DNA from: Syncephalastrum monosporum B8922 | Lineage: Eukaryota > Mucoromycota > Mucoromycetes > Mucorales > Syncephalastraceae | Assembly: GCA_000697355.1 (NCBI GenBank) | Contig: JNEN01001206.1 | Location: 186,001-250,000 of the forward strand | Reading direction: 5' to 3' | DNA length: 64,000 nucleotides | In this document: in pieces, positions 35,290-46,610 of the stretch | How the letters are laid out: the number at the start of each line of letters is the position of its first letter | Position numbering within the stretch: the stretch's first letter is position 1 | The notes under the pieces: model-generated | Told to the model about the DNA's origin: nothing | Seen by the model: only the letters and a program-made list of their open reading frames with translations | Databases searched by the model: none | Program-made: the position numbers and the translations under genes

Positions 35290-38200
35290 ATGTGGTCTCC
35301 CCATGCGAGCACGTCCACTAACTCGCATTACATACAGTATCCACCAGGCTCAAAAGAGAGGTGCGTCTTAATGCTTTCAGCGATTTATCGGCTGACTTGT
35401 GCCTTTGTGGTACAAACAGGATTTCGATGTTACCGTATGACAACTTGCATAATGAAAATCCACTTGACATCACCGATCAATGGCTCGCCAGAGAAGAAGC
35501 TTTGCTAGAAGAGCAATCCTATAATACTTCATCATCTATGAGCGGTAGTGCAAACAACGAAGGCTTACCTGCCGCCATTGCGTCCATCGGCAGCAATGGC
35601 AGCCGTCTTGGCATGCGTTCCGCTTCTGAAATACGTATGCAGTAGCGGTCGATTTACGGCAACAAATGACTTATACATCTCTTGTAGCTGCTCCATATAA
35701 TCGCATTTTTAAGCATTCCCATTTCAATTCCATGCAGTCCGCATGCCTCGACCAAGTAGGATTGGATCTCAGTGCCATTATTGATTTTGACGAACCATGA
35801 TAAATGGATGTAGATCTTTTACGCTGATGACAATGTTGTTGTATCAGGTAAGGCAAATTCCCTATGAATGTCTAGATTTACAAGTCTAAGTCTATCTTCG
35901 TCAACAGCTCCCACCGGATGCGGGAAAACTGCTCTGATGGAGTTGGCAATTGCTCGCACGTTGATGCAGAAACAGGGTGAAATTAAGATGGTGTATATGG
36001 CGCCCACCAAGAGCTTATGCGCCGAACGATCCAAAGATTGGTCGAGCAAGTTTGAGGAGCTTGGTGTGACATGTAAAATGCTTCACTTAACGCAAGGGCG
36101 CTTTCTGGTATAACACTTCTACTCAGGCAAAGAGTTTACGGGAGACACGGACTACACGACGATTGACGCGATAAGTAAATGTGACCTCATGTAAGGGGTA
36201 TAGCGAGCCACATTAGAAAATAAAGCTAAACATAGAGAGTAGTGTCACAACCCCAGAAAAATGGGATTCAATGACTCGCCGATGGACAGATAGCAGACAC
36301 CTTGTACAGATGATTAAACTATTCATGGTAACAACTGGGCGAAGAAAAAAAATTGGTATCATGTCCATGACATCATTGGTGCTCTGTATCTCCTTTTAGA
36401 TTGATGAGGTCCATGTTCTAAATGAGCAACGAGGAGCGGTATTGGAAGCATGTGTGAGCCGTATGAAGGTAAGCTTTGAGTTGTCTTTTAGATAGTTATC
36501 TTTGCTAACATATAGCATGCATAGACTATGGCACATCAGTTGCGAACGATGGCCGTTTCCGCCACCGTACCCAATTTGGACGATGTCGCGGAATGGTTAA
36601 ATGGCAAAGGTAGTCAGGAACAAAAGTCGCTGAATGTAGTCCATGCCTCATTTTATTATTTTAAGCTCTGTCATTTTCGGAAGAGTATCGGCCAGTGCGT
36701 CTCGAGCGCTTCGTTTATGGCATTCCTTTCTATGGAGACAACATGTTCTCTTTTGAAAAGAAGATTGAATGGAAGTGAGCATTAAAAATGTGTGTATTAT
36801 CATTCAGATGTTAAATTTTCTTTTGCGCAAGGCTCCTTGATATGATCAATCGCCATAGCAAGAATAAGCCGACACTTATAGTAAGAAGACCCCGACATCA
36901 AGAAGCGAGATCCCTCTGACCGACTGCACTTATAGTTCTGCTCGACACGCAAGTCAGCTCAGTCTTCATGCGAAACACTGATAAAGTTGATGCAGCAAAA
37001 GCAGATAAAATCACTCGAGTAAGTTTATATCATACTGAATCAAAGATATATACATATCATATATAACCGATGAAAATGTACTTTTCATAGCGGATCTGTC
37101 GCAAAGACCGATCTGAAAGCCATTAGAGATAAAAAACTCGCTTCTTTTCTTGAGAAAGGGATTGCTTTCCATCATGGTGAATTTCGGTTATTTTACCTTT
37201 TCCTATCTTCTCTATACTAACTGAAGTCTCCTTTACCAGCGGGTCTCACTCCAGAGGACCGTCAAACAGTAGAAAAACTGTTCCTGCGAAAAGATATACG
37301 TGTTATATCGACAACGTCAACACTGGCTGTGGGTGTAAGTACTTGTGCCCTTGATGGGAGCCAATTATTCTCATCAGCATCGTTATATTTTCTTAGGTCA
37401 ATCTCCCAGCGCACCTAGTCATAATTAAAGGAACAACAGGCAAGTGTTAACCTTTCAACCCATTTGCTGCTTCTAAATTTTTTGTTCATATTCACGTTTG
37501 AAGCATACCAAGGAGGTCGTATGGTGGACTACTCTGACCTTGATCTGTTACAAATGATGGGGCGTGCCGGGCGGCCAGGACTGGATGACTCTGGCTGTGC
37601 TGTGATCTTGACGACCCCGCAAAGAGAGCCGCGTTACAAGAATCTGATTTGCGGCGCGAACCATATTGAAAGCAGGTACGTGTAAGGTTGGCGGGCTGAT
37701 ATGAGCGTCTTACAGAACCCGTGGTTTCTAGTCTCCATAATAATCTCGCGGAGCACCTTATGACAGAGATCTGCTTGGGGACTATCACAAGTATTGAAAC
37801 AGCATCGCAGTGGTAACGCGATAAAATATATACACAAAAAGTTCTAATTAATGACTGCTGCTTCATAAGGATCCAATCCACCTTTCTCTACATCCGGGTC
37901 AAGAAAAACGCTGCGCACTATCGTCTGGATGAACTGTCACCTAATGTGCCGTCTGACCAGATTTTAAAAGGTGCGTGTTCATATGCACCACTCACTTTCT
38001 TCATAACGTTTTATTATTCATTCAATTTACCGTCCTATTTAGAGCTCTGTATCAATGACCTGGAGAAGCTTCATCAAGCTACAGTAGCCAGCAAAGACGA
38101 ATTTACAGGTGTATACAAATCGACACGTACGTTATAGCTTAGGCGAGGAGTATGCGACGTACTAAAAGGATTGTACTCAAGGTTATGGACTTGCCATGTC

Positions 38201-41093
38201 TCGATACTGTATCAAACTTGAAACGATGATGTTAATATTGAGCAAAAATAACACGTATCACAGCATTCGTGATGTGGTAAATGCAGCGTACCTTCCTGGA
38301 ATACAAACTCTATACTAAAAACATAGGTATAGCTCGAACTGCTCTGCAAATCGGTGGAGTTTACCACTACTGTTCGATTTGCCGCCGGTGATAAGCCTTT
38401 TCTGAACTCACTCCAGAAGAACCCTAACATCCGCTTTCCATTGACCGAAAAAGTCTCTTCCATAGCTGATAAAGTGTTTCTTATTATTCAGGTACGCGCT
38501 CCAATCATAAGCTCTATTAAAAGATATGAACTAAAAGAGAATTACAAAGTGCATCCTTGGCGATGTATCTTTTCATGGCAATGCCAACCAAGGCGGAAAT
38601 CTAGCGCTGGAAAGTTTTTCTATTATTCATCAGGCAATCCGTATTACCAAATGTAGGCATGTACACAGCAGTATTTCAAAATTTTCTCATCACTTGCGTT
38701 ATAGGCATCATCGACTGCAGCGCCTATGAGGGGAGACCGGCAAAACTTAAGTTTTCGCTCGAATTCTTCCGATGCCTTCAAGCCAAAATGTGGTCTCATT
38801 CGCCTTATGTTCTGCGGCAGCTCGACAAGATTGGTCCACAAAAAGCCAAGGCGCTTGGAAAAGCAGGGATTAGCACCTTTGACCATCTCCGCGACACTGA
38901 CTCTGGCCGCATTGAAGCAGTATGCAGAATTTACCAATATCTATGACCCGCGTTCTCCTAATTTAGAGTACACCTAGATTCTGCATCGCAATCCTCCATT
39001 TGGGAGCGACGTAAGTGAAAATGGGGATATATCACAGTGACCCATTCGCAGCACTAAAAGCATTCTCATTCTTTATAGATCAAACATGCTTTGTATTCGA
39101 CCATTCCTCAGTTTAAAATGTCTCTTACACAGGTAGCTACTATGCGGTTAAATACTCAATGTGGCGCTGTACTTAAATTAAGATTTGTAGGTGAATCCAC
39201 CTAACGCAGAAGCCTCATCCGATGTTCGCATCAAAGTCTGTGTCTACGCGGACTCGCCGCAGAAACTCAAACGCTTAAAGTATGGCAAGGGCTGTTATGC
39301 TGTACTATGGGCGGAGACAACCGACCATATTCTGATTGATTTTCGTCGTATCCCGTAAGTGCTTCTGTGGCTTACTTTCCATATGTAACCGTTTTCCTTT
39401 AGGGTGTTTAAGCTGCAAGAGAAACATCAAACTTTTACGCTTGGTGTCCACGTTACGAGCCTGAGAATGGGTGTCACAGTGCATGTCCAGAGCGAAGACT
39501 TTGGTACGTATAGGTTTATGAGTGACTTACGATGCATTGACTGTGCTCTTCAGTTGGAGTCGAGATCCAGGAGCATTTGGAGACGATAGTTGATCCTGAT
39601 ACGTTAATAGCCCAGTCCTTGCCTGATCAACGAGTGGACAAATCTCCGACGCGCGCTATATTAACAAATATGCGCAGCGGTGGTGCTACTCCAGCGTCAG
39701 CACAAGCAGCAAACAGGGCTAATAAGCAAGCTCTGTCTTTGGCTTTAGATGCGAGTGACTCAAAAGTAATTCTTATAACGCATCACCATAATCAAGTAAC
39801 ACTGTCATTTCTTTAACAAGGGTCCACCAACTGAGCCAGCGGTGAAAAGTGCAGCAGAAGATACATCAAACAAGGAACTGGTAAGTGCATAGCACTATTA
39901 TATGCTTACTTATATTTACATATGAGTAATCGTAAGCAGGATTTACAAGACTTTAAGTGCGATGACGAATTTGATGACATGCCAAGTTTCGATCCGGCAG
40001 TGTGGAGAAAACTACTAGGCGATACAAATGAAAGCGCCGCCAAAAGAAAATCGGAAAGTACGTATATTCTATGGCTGTTCTGGTGGATGCTGTTGCTGAC
40101 CTCGCTTTCTTCTTGCTGTCAAGCAGCGTCATTCTCCAGTAAAGTACCCAACAGATCAACCTTGGCGACCAAAACGAACATGGGACAAAAGCGGTATTGT
40201 ACCTTGTCAAGATAGAAAGAGAATACATGACTCACACAGGTAGATATATTGTCAGATGCAAACATAAATGCAGAGATAAGGAGAGGTACGTATATACATT
40301 GTCATCATCATGAAGAGGGGTGCTTATGGTCGTCCTGCCAAAAGCTGTAAACACCAGTGCTGCAAATCAAACTGTCTGAAAAAACGCGCCATGTCAAGAA
40401 ACAGTGATACCTCCAGTGATGAAGATACCATCTTTTCCGACTTGTTCAGACCCAAGCGACCCCGTATATCGCTTGATGATCCTCATGATCCTAGCGCCAG
40501 CGCGTATAAGGGGAAAGGTCTGCCTCTGACTGTTCTTTGTGCAACGGGCCCGCTCTTATGCTATGATGTTAGGCGCCATGCATCAAGAGTATACCGGACG
40601 TAGTGCCCAGCAAATGTGCCAATCGAAAGCTGCGAGCCCCACCATTAGCTTAGCAGGGCCAACTACGGTACCAAATGACGATGTCAAGGAAGAACAAAAC
40701 GATGTTTTGAGCTTTTCATCATGGGACTCGAGTGATTGGGACGAGCTGCTGCGCGAAACAATCGGGGCCAAGAAGGACAGCACTGCCCGGTCGAACCATG
40801 GAAAGGAGAGCAAAGCCTTGACACCACCTGTGATCGATCTTCCTACCGAACAGTTATCGGGAAAACCCGATCCTGATCCCGCTGTTGGCCTCTGCAAAGC
40901 CTTTGGTACCTTTGCTCGCCGTACGCTAGCAGATGAAGTTCAAAGCGGCCAATCGCTTTCCGATATCAATGCAGAGCAAACGCAAAGTAAGCAGAAGGAT
41001 GCGTCTTCGACCAGCTCTCCCTCGCCCGATCACACAAAAAGCAACCTGCGCCGTTGGCTGGATACGCGGGCTATCATTGTTGACCATCTGTGA
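35290..41093 (+). CDS. HFM1: Meiotic DNA helicase HFM1/MER3
   Basis: Large gene with some 20 short introns. The helicase motifs are in order: Q-like region (PYNRIFKHSHFNSMQ), motif I SAPTGCGKTALMELA (35900-35945), Ia YMAPTKSLCAERSKDW, Ic VTTPEKWDSMTRRW (about 36248), II IDEVHVLNEQRGAVLE (36400), III AVSATVPNLDDVAEWL, IV TLIFCSTRKSAQ across an intron at 36880-36935, V STTSTLAVGVNLPAH, and VI DLLQMMGRAGRPGLDDSGCA. A winged helix and Sec63-like region follow, with a helix-hairpin-helix (LDKIGPQKAKALGKAGIST) and an Ig-like strand set (VCVYADSPQKLKRLKYGKGC). The tail (40310-41093) is acidic and Ser-rich; its link to the rest is by continuity of context. MER3 extends joint molecules in crossover recombination. 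All core motifs are intact. Confidence 0.88.
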
Positions 41094-41392
41094 GCCCCAG
41101 ACACCATGATGTTTTAAAAAAAGTCAGAGTTTATGTATGCTCTATTGTATAAGTAGATGCATTTTACATATCAGTGTTACATCTGTGCCTCAGGACCACT
41201 GAGAATAAAACGCCTTTCTCGGACGGGCAAGTCAAGCGGAGGTATGCCATTCTTGATGATCAGGGTTGGCGCGAGGTATCGTTCCATCAAGCATGCTATA
41301 GGTTTTTGTTTGGATTCATATGTACAGTTGCTAGAGTGTTGTGGAAGAAAGGGATACTCAAAATATGAGATGGAAAAAAGGGCCCGTAATTA

Positions 41393-43370
41393 TTATTGCC
41401 GGCTGATTCTCCGTTTGACGAAGCCTTTGACAGATTCATGACCCCTTGAAAAGAGAATGAGAAAAACAATTGAGATAAATTATCTTCCAAGGGCCATCTC
41501 CTCGTGCAGGTACTTACTCTGGGTTAATGACCATCATACGCTTCTTTGAATTGGACCACAAGAGGACGCCAAGATCTTTGGCATGTTTCTCAGCCGCCTC
41601 AAAGTCGGATTGCATGTTGAAGTCGTGATACAGGTATGCTAAAAAAGCAAAGACGAAAGTAGAATTGGTACCTATGTCGCTTTTCCATCTTCGAACTTTA
41701 CCTGGTGTGGTTTTGAGTCGGTTTCTCTCCATCTCCCACAGCCGTATTTGATCAATGACTGTCAATGGCAGTACGGGCGTCTACACCAAAGTAAACAGAC
41801 GTTACCTCACTGAACCTGTACTGAAGTGTCGCTTTTACCTTTTTCCGCATTTGAGGATGCGCATGCGTCTGCAAGTAAGAAATCATCTGATCGGCTGTGA
41901 TACCTTTGACGAGCGCATTGCGGACGCTTTCGCGGGAAATCACGCCTGTCACCATGTTTTGGAAACGCGCCTGTAGCTGCACAAAGAGATTGAGAACGGC
42001 GATTTGCAAAGGTGATTCGGTATATGCATAGACGCGATAATTGGTTTCGAGAATCACAAAACCTTGCTCGCCCTCCTCTTCGTCGGCTCCAGGTGGTCGG
42101 TTGGGATCGCCCTGCTGCGCGTGTTTCGGGCCAGCGCCAGCTATGGCTGCGTTGCCGGAAGTCAGTGTTGTCGCGAGACGTGTAGGGTAATAGCGCCTTG
42201 ATCCTTTCTTTCTCTGATACACGATGCCATAGTCGCGCAGATCTTCCAACATTTGTTGCTGAGTTTGTGTAAGAGTCTCAACCGAGTAATTCTGTTTAAT
42301 TAATACATGAATTAATGTGAGAACGAACGCTCGCATCATCGAAGTACGCTTATTTACCTCGCCCAGCTCCAGGGATCCAAGTTGGAATAAGAAGTTCAAT
42401 ACTTCGACGAGATCCATTTGCAAGACCTAACGTCCCTCGTAATTAGTAGCCGTATCATTCCATGTCAGCGATGTATATTCACCTCAGCCATATTTAGGTA
42501 CTGCAGGAGAAATGCCCACACCTGGGTATTCACGTCTTGCAAAAGGAACTGAAATCCCTTGTTGGTGATCTGCAAACCGGTGCCTTCATCCATACTAAAG
42601 TGGGTATAAGCCACTGTTAAGCATTACCTAGGTTGGCCTACCTTTCTTGCATTAGTTGGCTGCGCTTCAGCAAGTTCAGGACACCTCGACTCGGCTTTTT
42701 GGTGAGGGCTGTGCCGACCATGAAGTGAAGGATAGCTTCCCATTGTTGCTTAGCGTAAGCATCCAGGAACGCAATGTCGACGGGGTGTTTGTCGGGTGAG
42801 GCACAGGGTAAACCAAAAGATTGCTGCGCACCACTAATGATGGAGTTACAGGGAATAAGAGACTTTAGACCAGCTGTGCGTATTTGTCATGAATAGAGAC
42901 ACGTAGCACATACCCGCCCGTCAGGGCATTACGGAATTCCCGTCGAAAGGTATCGTTCATGATCAATACCGTGTCTTTTTCCTCGAGTATGCGCAGATGT
43001 GTAAGCTTGTGAAGAGACTCTTCCAGTTTTCTAGATCACACAATCAACGCACTGGGTAATGATAAAAGAACGAGGAGTCATCGAAGAGTCCGAGAGTCCT
43101 ATACCTTTGTCCGTCCTTGCTGACCCAATTATTGACATCGTTGCGCGCGATTTCCTGGTCGACGTAGAGAAAGGACATGACGATCTGCCTGCCTAGACTA
43201 GGCAATAGACTGAACCAAAAGCATGAGAGAAGGGATCAGCCAGGCATGAAAGGAGAGTACCGAAAGATCGCGAGGCATGTCGATGGTTTCTCAAAAAGAC
43301 GGAGAAAGGTGATGGTAGGCAGCGACTCGAGGTAATCATAGATATTGGTCTTAAAGTTGTCGACTGACAT
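41393..43370 (-). CDS. TFB2: TFIIH subunit TFB2 (p52/GTF2H4)
   Basis: Structural subunit of TFIIH that binds and stimulates the XPB/Ssl2 ATPase in transcription and nucleotide excision repair. The start at 43370 gives [20 protein letters not shown]. Later exons give [96 protein letters not shown], and the C-terminal p8-binding domain ([38 protein letters not shown]). The last exon, 41431-41393, is very small: after a GTAAGT donor at 41505 the acceptor restores [13 protein letters not shown], the family C-terminus, ending at a TAA at 41393-41395. Eight or more introns. Confidence 0.95.
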
Positions 43371-43607
43371 CTCACCACAACAACAGCAGCAAATGAGAAG
43401 AGTGCACGCGCAACGGTTGATAGAAAGAAAGGAGAAAACGGATCGTGAAGGGAACAAAAAGAGGGAAAAGGACGTGTTGCGTGTGTGTATGTGTGGATAC
43501 AGGATTTCAATGGTCGGCCCTCCAAAGTCAGCAACCAGAATTCAAAAAGTTGAGCTTGCCACCGCGCGTGTTGCCACTTGCCTTCTTTACCTTCCAGTTT
43601 TTTGATC
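43371..43607. promoter_or_regulatory. Divergent promoter shared by TFB2 and SRP19
   Basis: 237 bp between two divergent ATGs. It contains a CAACAACAGCAGC run near 43377 and a CT-rich stretch next to the SRP19 start. No canonical TATA box is seen. Confidence 0.5.
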
Positions 43608-44502
43608 ATGTCGATGCTCAACAAGTTGAAAGAGACCCAAAAGAACCCTGTCTTCATGGAAGAAGATGACGACGACATTGATAACATGGACTTTCCTCTC
43701 CCCGGTGCAGGCGAAGGCTCGTCTTCATCTGCAGCTGGTCCTCCCAACATGGATCAGCTCCAGAACCTCATGAGAAACTTGTCCACCGGTGCTGCGGGTG
43801 GTCCCCAAGCAACACAGCGACCCCAGGAGCAGACCCCGATTGCGGTGGCACAAACACCCCAGGGTGTCCGTCGTCTGGATCCTTCGCAGTACAAGGAGTA
43901 CGTTTATATTTATACGTCATATAGGATACGTCTTCTCACTGTTACTTTCTTCTGTAGTTGGGTGTGCATCTATCCTTGCTACATCGATGCAAGCAAGAGC
44001 GTGCAGGATGGTCGCAAGATCTCTAAGGACAAGTGCATTGAGAATCCGAATGCGTATCACATGGCTGTCTGCGTGCAGCAACTTGGACTCTCCGTCGTGT
44101 ATGAGGTCGGTATAGCACATTCAAACCATTGGTTTCCATTCTCAAACGAAGCTCTGCTCTGCTCTGCTCTGCAACCTATAGACGAAGCGTCATCCTCGAG
44201 ACTGGTCCAACCCTGGCCGAGTGCGCGTCCAGCTTAAGGGCCCCAACAACTTCTTTGTAAACTCAAACGTGACGACGCGTCGCCAGCTTTGTAAAGCCAT
44301 TGCCGAGCGCATGCCCAAAGTGCAAAAGGATACGCAGCCGCCCAAGAATATCATCACGCCGTTGACTTCGCTCAAGGAGGTTGAGGACATCGTCAACGAG
44401 CAGCGCAAAGCACAGGGTCTGCCACCTCTCTCGGAAATGCAGCCCAAGACCCCGGCCATCCCCGCCAAGCCCAAGAAGCAAAAAGTAAAATATGTACGAT
44501 AA
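43608..44502 (+). CDS. SEC65: Signal recognition particle subunit SRP19 (SEC65)
   Basis: Binds SRP RNA helices 6 and 8 and is needed for SRP54 loading. Exons 43608-43897, 43958-44105 and 44182-44502 give 252 residues. The N-terminus is acidic (EEDDDDIDNMDFPLPG), as in other fungal Sec65 proteins. The core reads CIYPCYIDASKSVQDGRKIS, NAYHMAVCVQQLGLSVVYE, then across the second intron TKRHPRDWSNPGRVRVQLK. A basic C-terminus ends KPKKQKVKYVR. The second intron contains a CTCTG microsatellite (about 44151-44170). Two ATGs lie at 43608 and 43614; the first is used here. Confidence 0.95.
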
Positions 44503-44671
44503 ATAGGATACCCATCTTCATGTTCGTCCTCATCGGACTGAGGCGCATTTAATATGAGGTGCGAAAGCGCTTCTCGGGCTCACTCGATCGCTTTCTTTTC
44601 GTAGGAAAGGAAATATACATAGTTACAAGCAGAAAGATGAATTTTTTTCTATTCTATAATCTCGGGCGAGA

Positions 44672-46194
44672 TTATTGTCCAAAGGCACCGTCATTGCGGA
44701 GAGTGGCGATGGTTTCGTCCGAGTAGCCAAGTACATTTTTGAGGACGTCGTCAGTGTGGGCGCCGAGGACAGGAGGAGGAAGTCGGATGGAGGCTTTGAA
44801 GTCGCTGTATTTGACAGGAGGGCCCACCAGCTTGATGGGACCCGCGCGTTCGTGCTCGATCTCCTGGACTAGACCACGCGCCACCACCTGAGGGTGCTCA
44901 AAGGTCTGCTGGATGTTGTTGATCGGCGCGAACGGGAAGCCAGCCCCGTTGAGCTTCTCAAGCCAGACACTCGTCGACTCTTCCTTCAGCCGGTCGGTCA
45001 GCGTCTCAATAAGCTCCTGACGGTGCTTGACGCGGTCCGAGTTGGTCTTGAACTTGGGTTCATCGAGTAAGTGAGCCAGCCCCATGCGGTTGCAGAGCTT
45101 GGCAAATTGACCGTCATTACCGGCGCCAACCATGACGAACGAGTCCTTGGTAGGCAGCACCTGGTAAGGTACAATCGACGGATGGGCCGTGCCCATTCGC
45201 TTGGCCTCACGGCCGCCGACAAGGAAGTTGGACGAGATGTTGGCCAACGAAGCAACCTGGGACTCGATCAACGAGCAGTCGATCCACTGGCCCTTGCCTG
45301 TGACACCACGCTTGATCAATGCAGCCAGAATGGCGCTATGTGCGTACAGACCCGTGGTAAGGTCTGTCCCAAAAAAGGTCAATCACCGATGTCAGCCCGA
45401 CTGTGTTTCCCTTTCTCTTACCCGTGATAGCTACGCCCACCTTGACGGGGCTACCGTCGGGCTCACCCGTGATGTGCATCAAACCAGCTTCAGCCTCGAT
45501 AATGACATCGTAACCGGGACGATCCGCGTAAGGACCAGTCTGACCGTACCCGGTGATGGATGCATAGACCAACTTGGGGTTGATCTCCTTAAGCTGCTCG
45601 TAGCCCATGCCCATCTTGCTCAGCTTGCCCGGCAGGTAGTTTTCCACAAGGACATCGCACTCCTTGACGAGATCATGCAGCATTTTGCGGCCAGAAGGGG
45701 ACTTCATATCGACCGTCACCGACTTTTTATTGCGGTTGACACACAAAAAATAGGCAGATTCGCCGCGTCCAGCATCCGCCACGTCCTTGTTCTCGGCGAA
45801 AGGAGGACCCCAGGCACGCGTATCGTCACCGCCCTTTGGGTTTTCAATCTTGATGACTTCCGCACTGTGTTTCATCATGGTTAACTAATCAGATATGCCA
45901 TCAACTCCGGTAATCACTCTCTTTACCCGAGGTCGCCCAGCATCATTGTGCAGTAAGGACCAGCTACAGTATCATCAGTATCCATGCCACTCTAGTCAAG
46001 CGACGTGACTTACCGAGAACGCGAGTCAAGTCGAGCACGCGAATGCCGGCCAGCGGACCATCGTTCTCGACAGGCGTAGAAGGTAAATCTCGGCGCCATG
46101 CCCGGCAGGTAGAGAATGAGCGGCGCACGGTTGGGGCGACGCCGGTCCGTGTAGTAAAGGAGACCCGTGCAAAGAGCGAAAGCATATTATACAA
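44672..46194 (-). CDS. Mitochondrial class III CoA transferase (SUGCT-like)
   Basis: Family III (CaiB/BaiF) CoA transferase. Start at 46194 (or the next Met at 46185) gives an Arg/Ser-rich mitochondrial presequence ([17 protein letters not shown]). The enzyme then reads [35 protein letters not shown] across a small exon (about 45960-45930), [41 protein letters not shown] with the likely catalytic Asp in [23 protein letters not shown], then [18 protein letters not shown] and [20 protein letters not shown]. The animal homologue SUGCT transfers CoA from succinyl-CoA to glutarate. The exact acid substrate here is an inference. Complete at both ends; stop at 44672. Confidence 0.9.
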
Positions 46195-46319
46195 ATATGA
46201 GGACTTGGTTCGTAGGAGAGGGGAAGATACAAATGTGGTACCTCTCCCGCATAGCTGGCCCCGCTTTAAAAAACAGCGACCGGGGAAACCTTTTCACGGC
46301 ATCCCCGCATTTCGGCGCC

Positions 46320-46610
46320 TGCCATTTGTCATTGTGTAACACAATCCGGAACAGGTAGGGTTTGCATATCCATTCTACTATCCAGATACCATCCTCTTTT
46401 GATCTGATCCATACTAGAGGCTCTACGGGGAAACGCCTGCACGGTCTTATTTTTTACAGCGAAGCTTTGACCAATACTTTTTGATATCGCTAATATTTGT
46501 AATAATATCTCAACTGGGAGACTTTCGAGCTTTGTTCTATGATGAAGACCTATCAGTAACCTTATATCTGTTGGCACCGCGGGTAAACTTACCAGAAACA
46601 AGTCATGTTT
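46320..46610 (-). pseudogene. F-box-like N-terminal fragment
   Basis: A 90-codon stretch contains LESLPVEILLQILAISKSIG then VKNKTVQAF. This matches the opening helices of an F-box (LPxEILxxIL). It stops at 46329 and no substrate-binding repeats follow. It is either a decayed F-box gene or a chance match; F-box proteins are common in this kind of genome. Confidence 0.3.

Noticed and set aside
45189..45884. 231-codon plus-strand ORF over the CoA transferase
   Set aside because: The opposite strand encodes continuous family III CoA transferase motifs; the plus frame has none.
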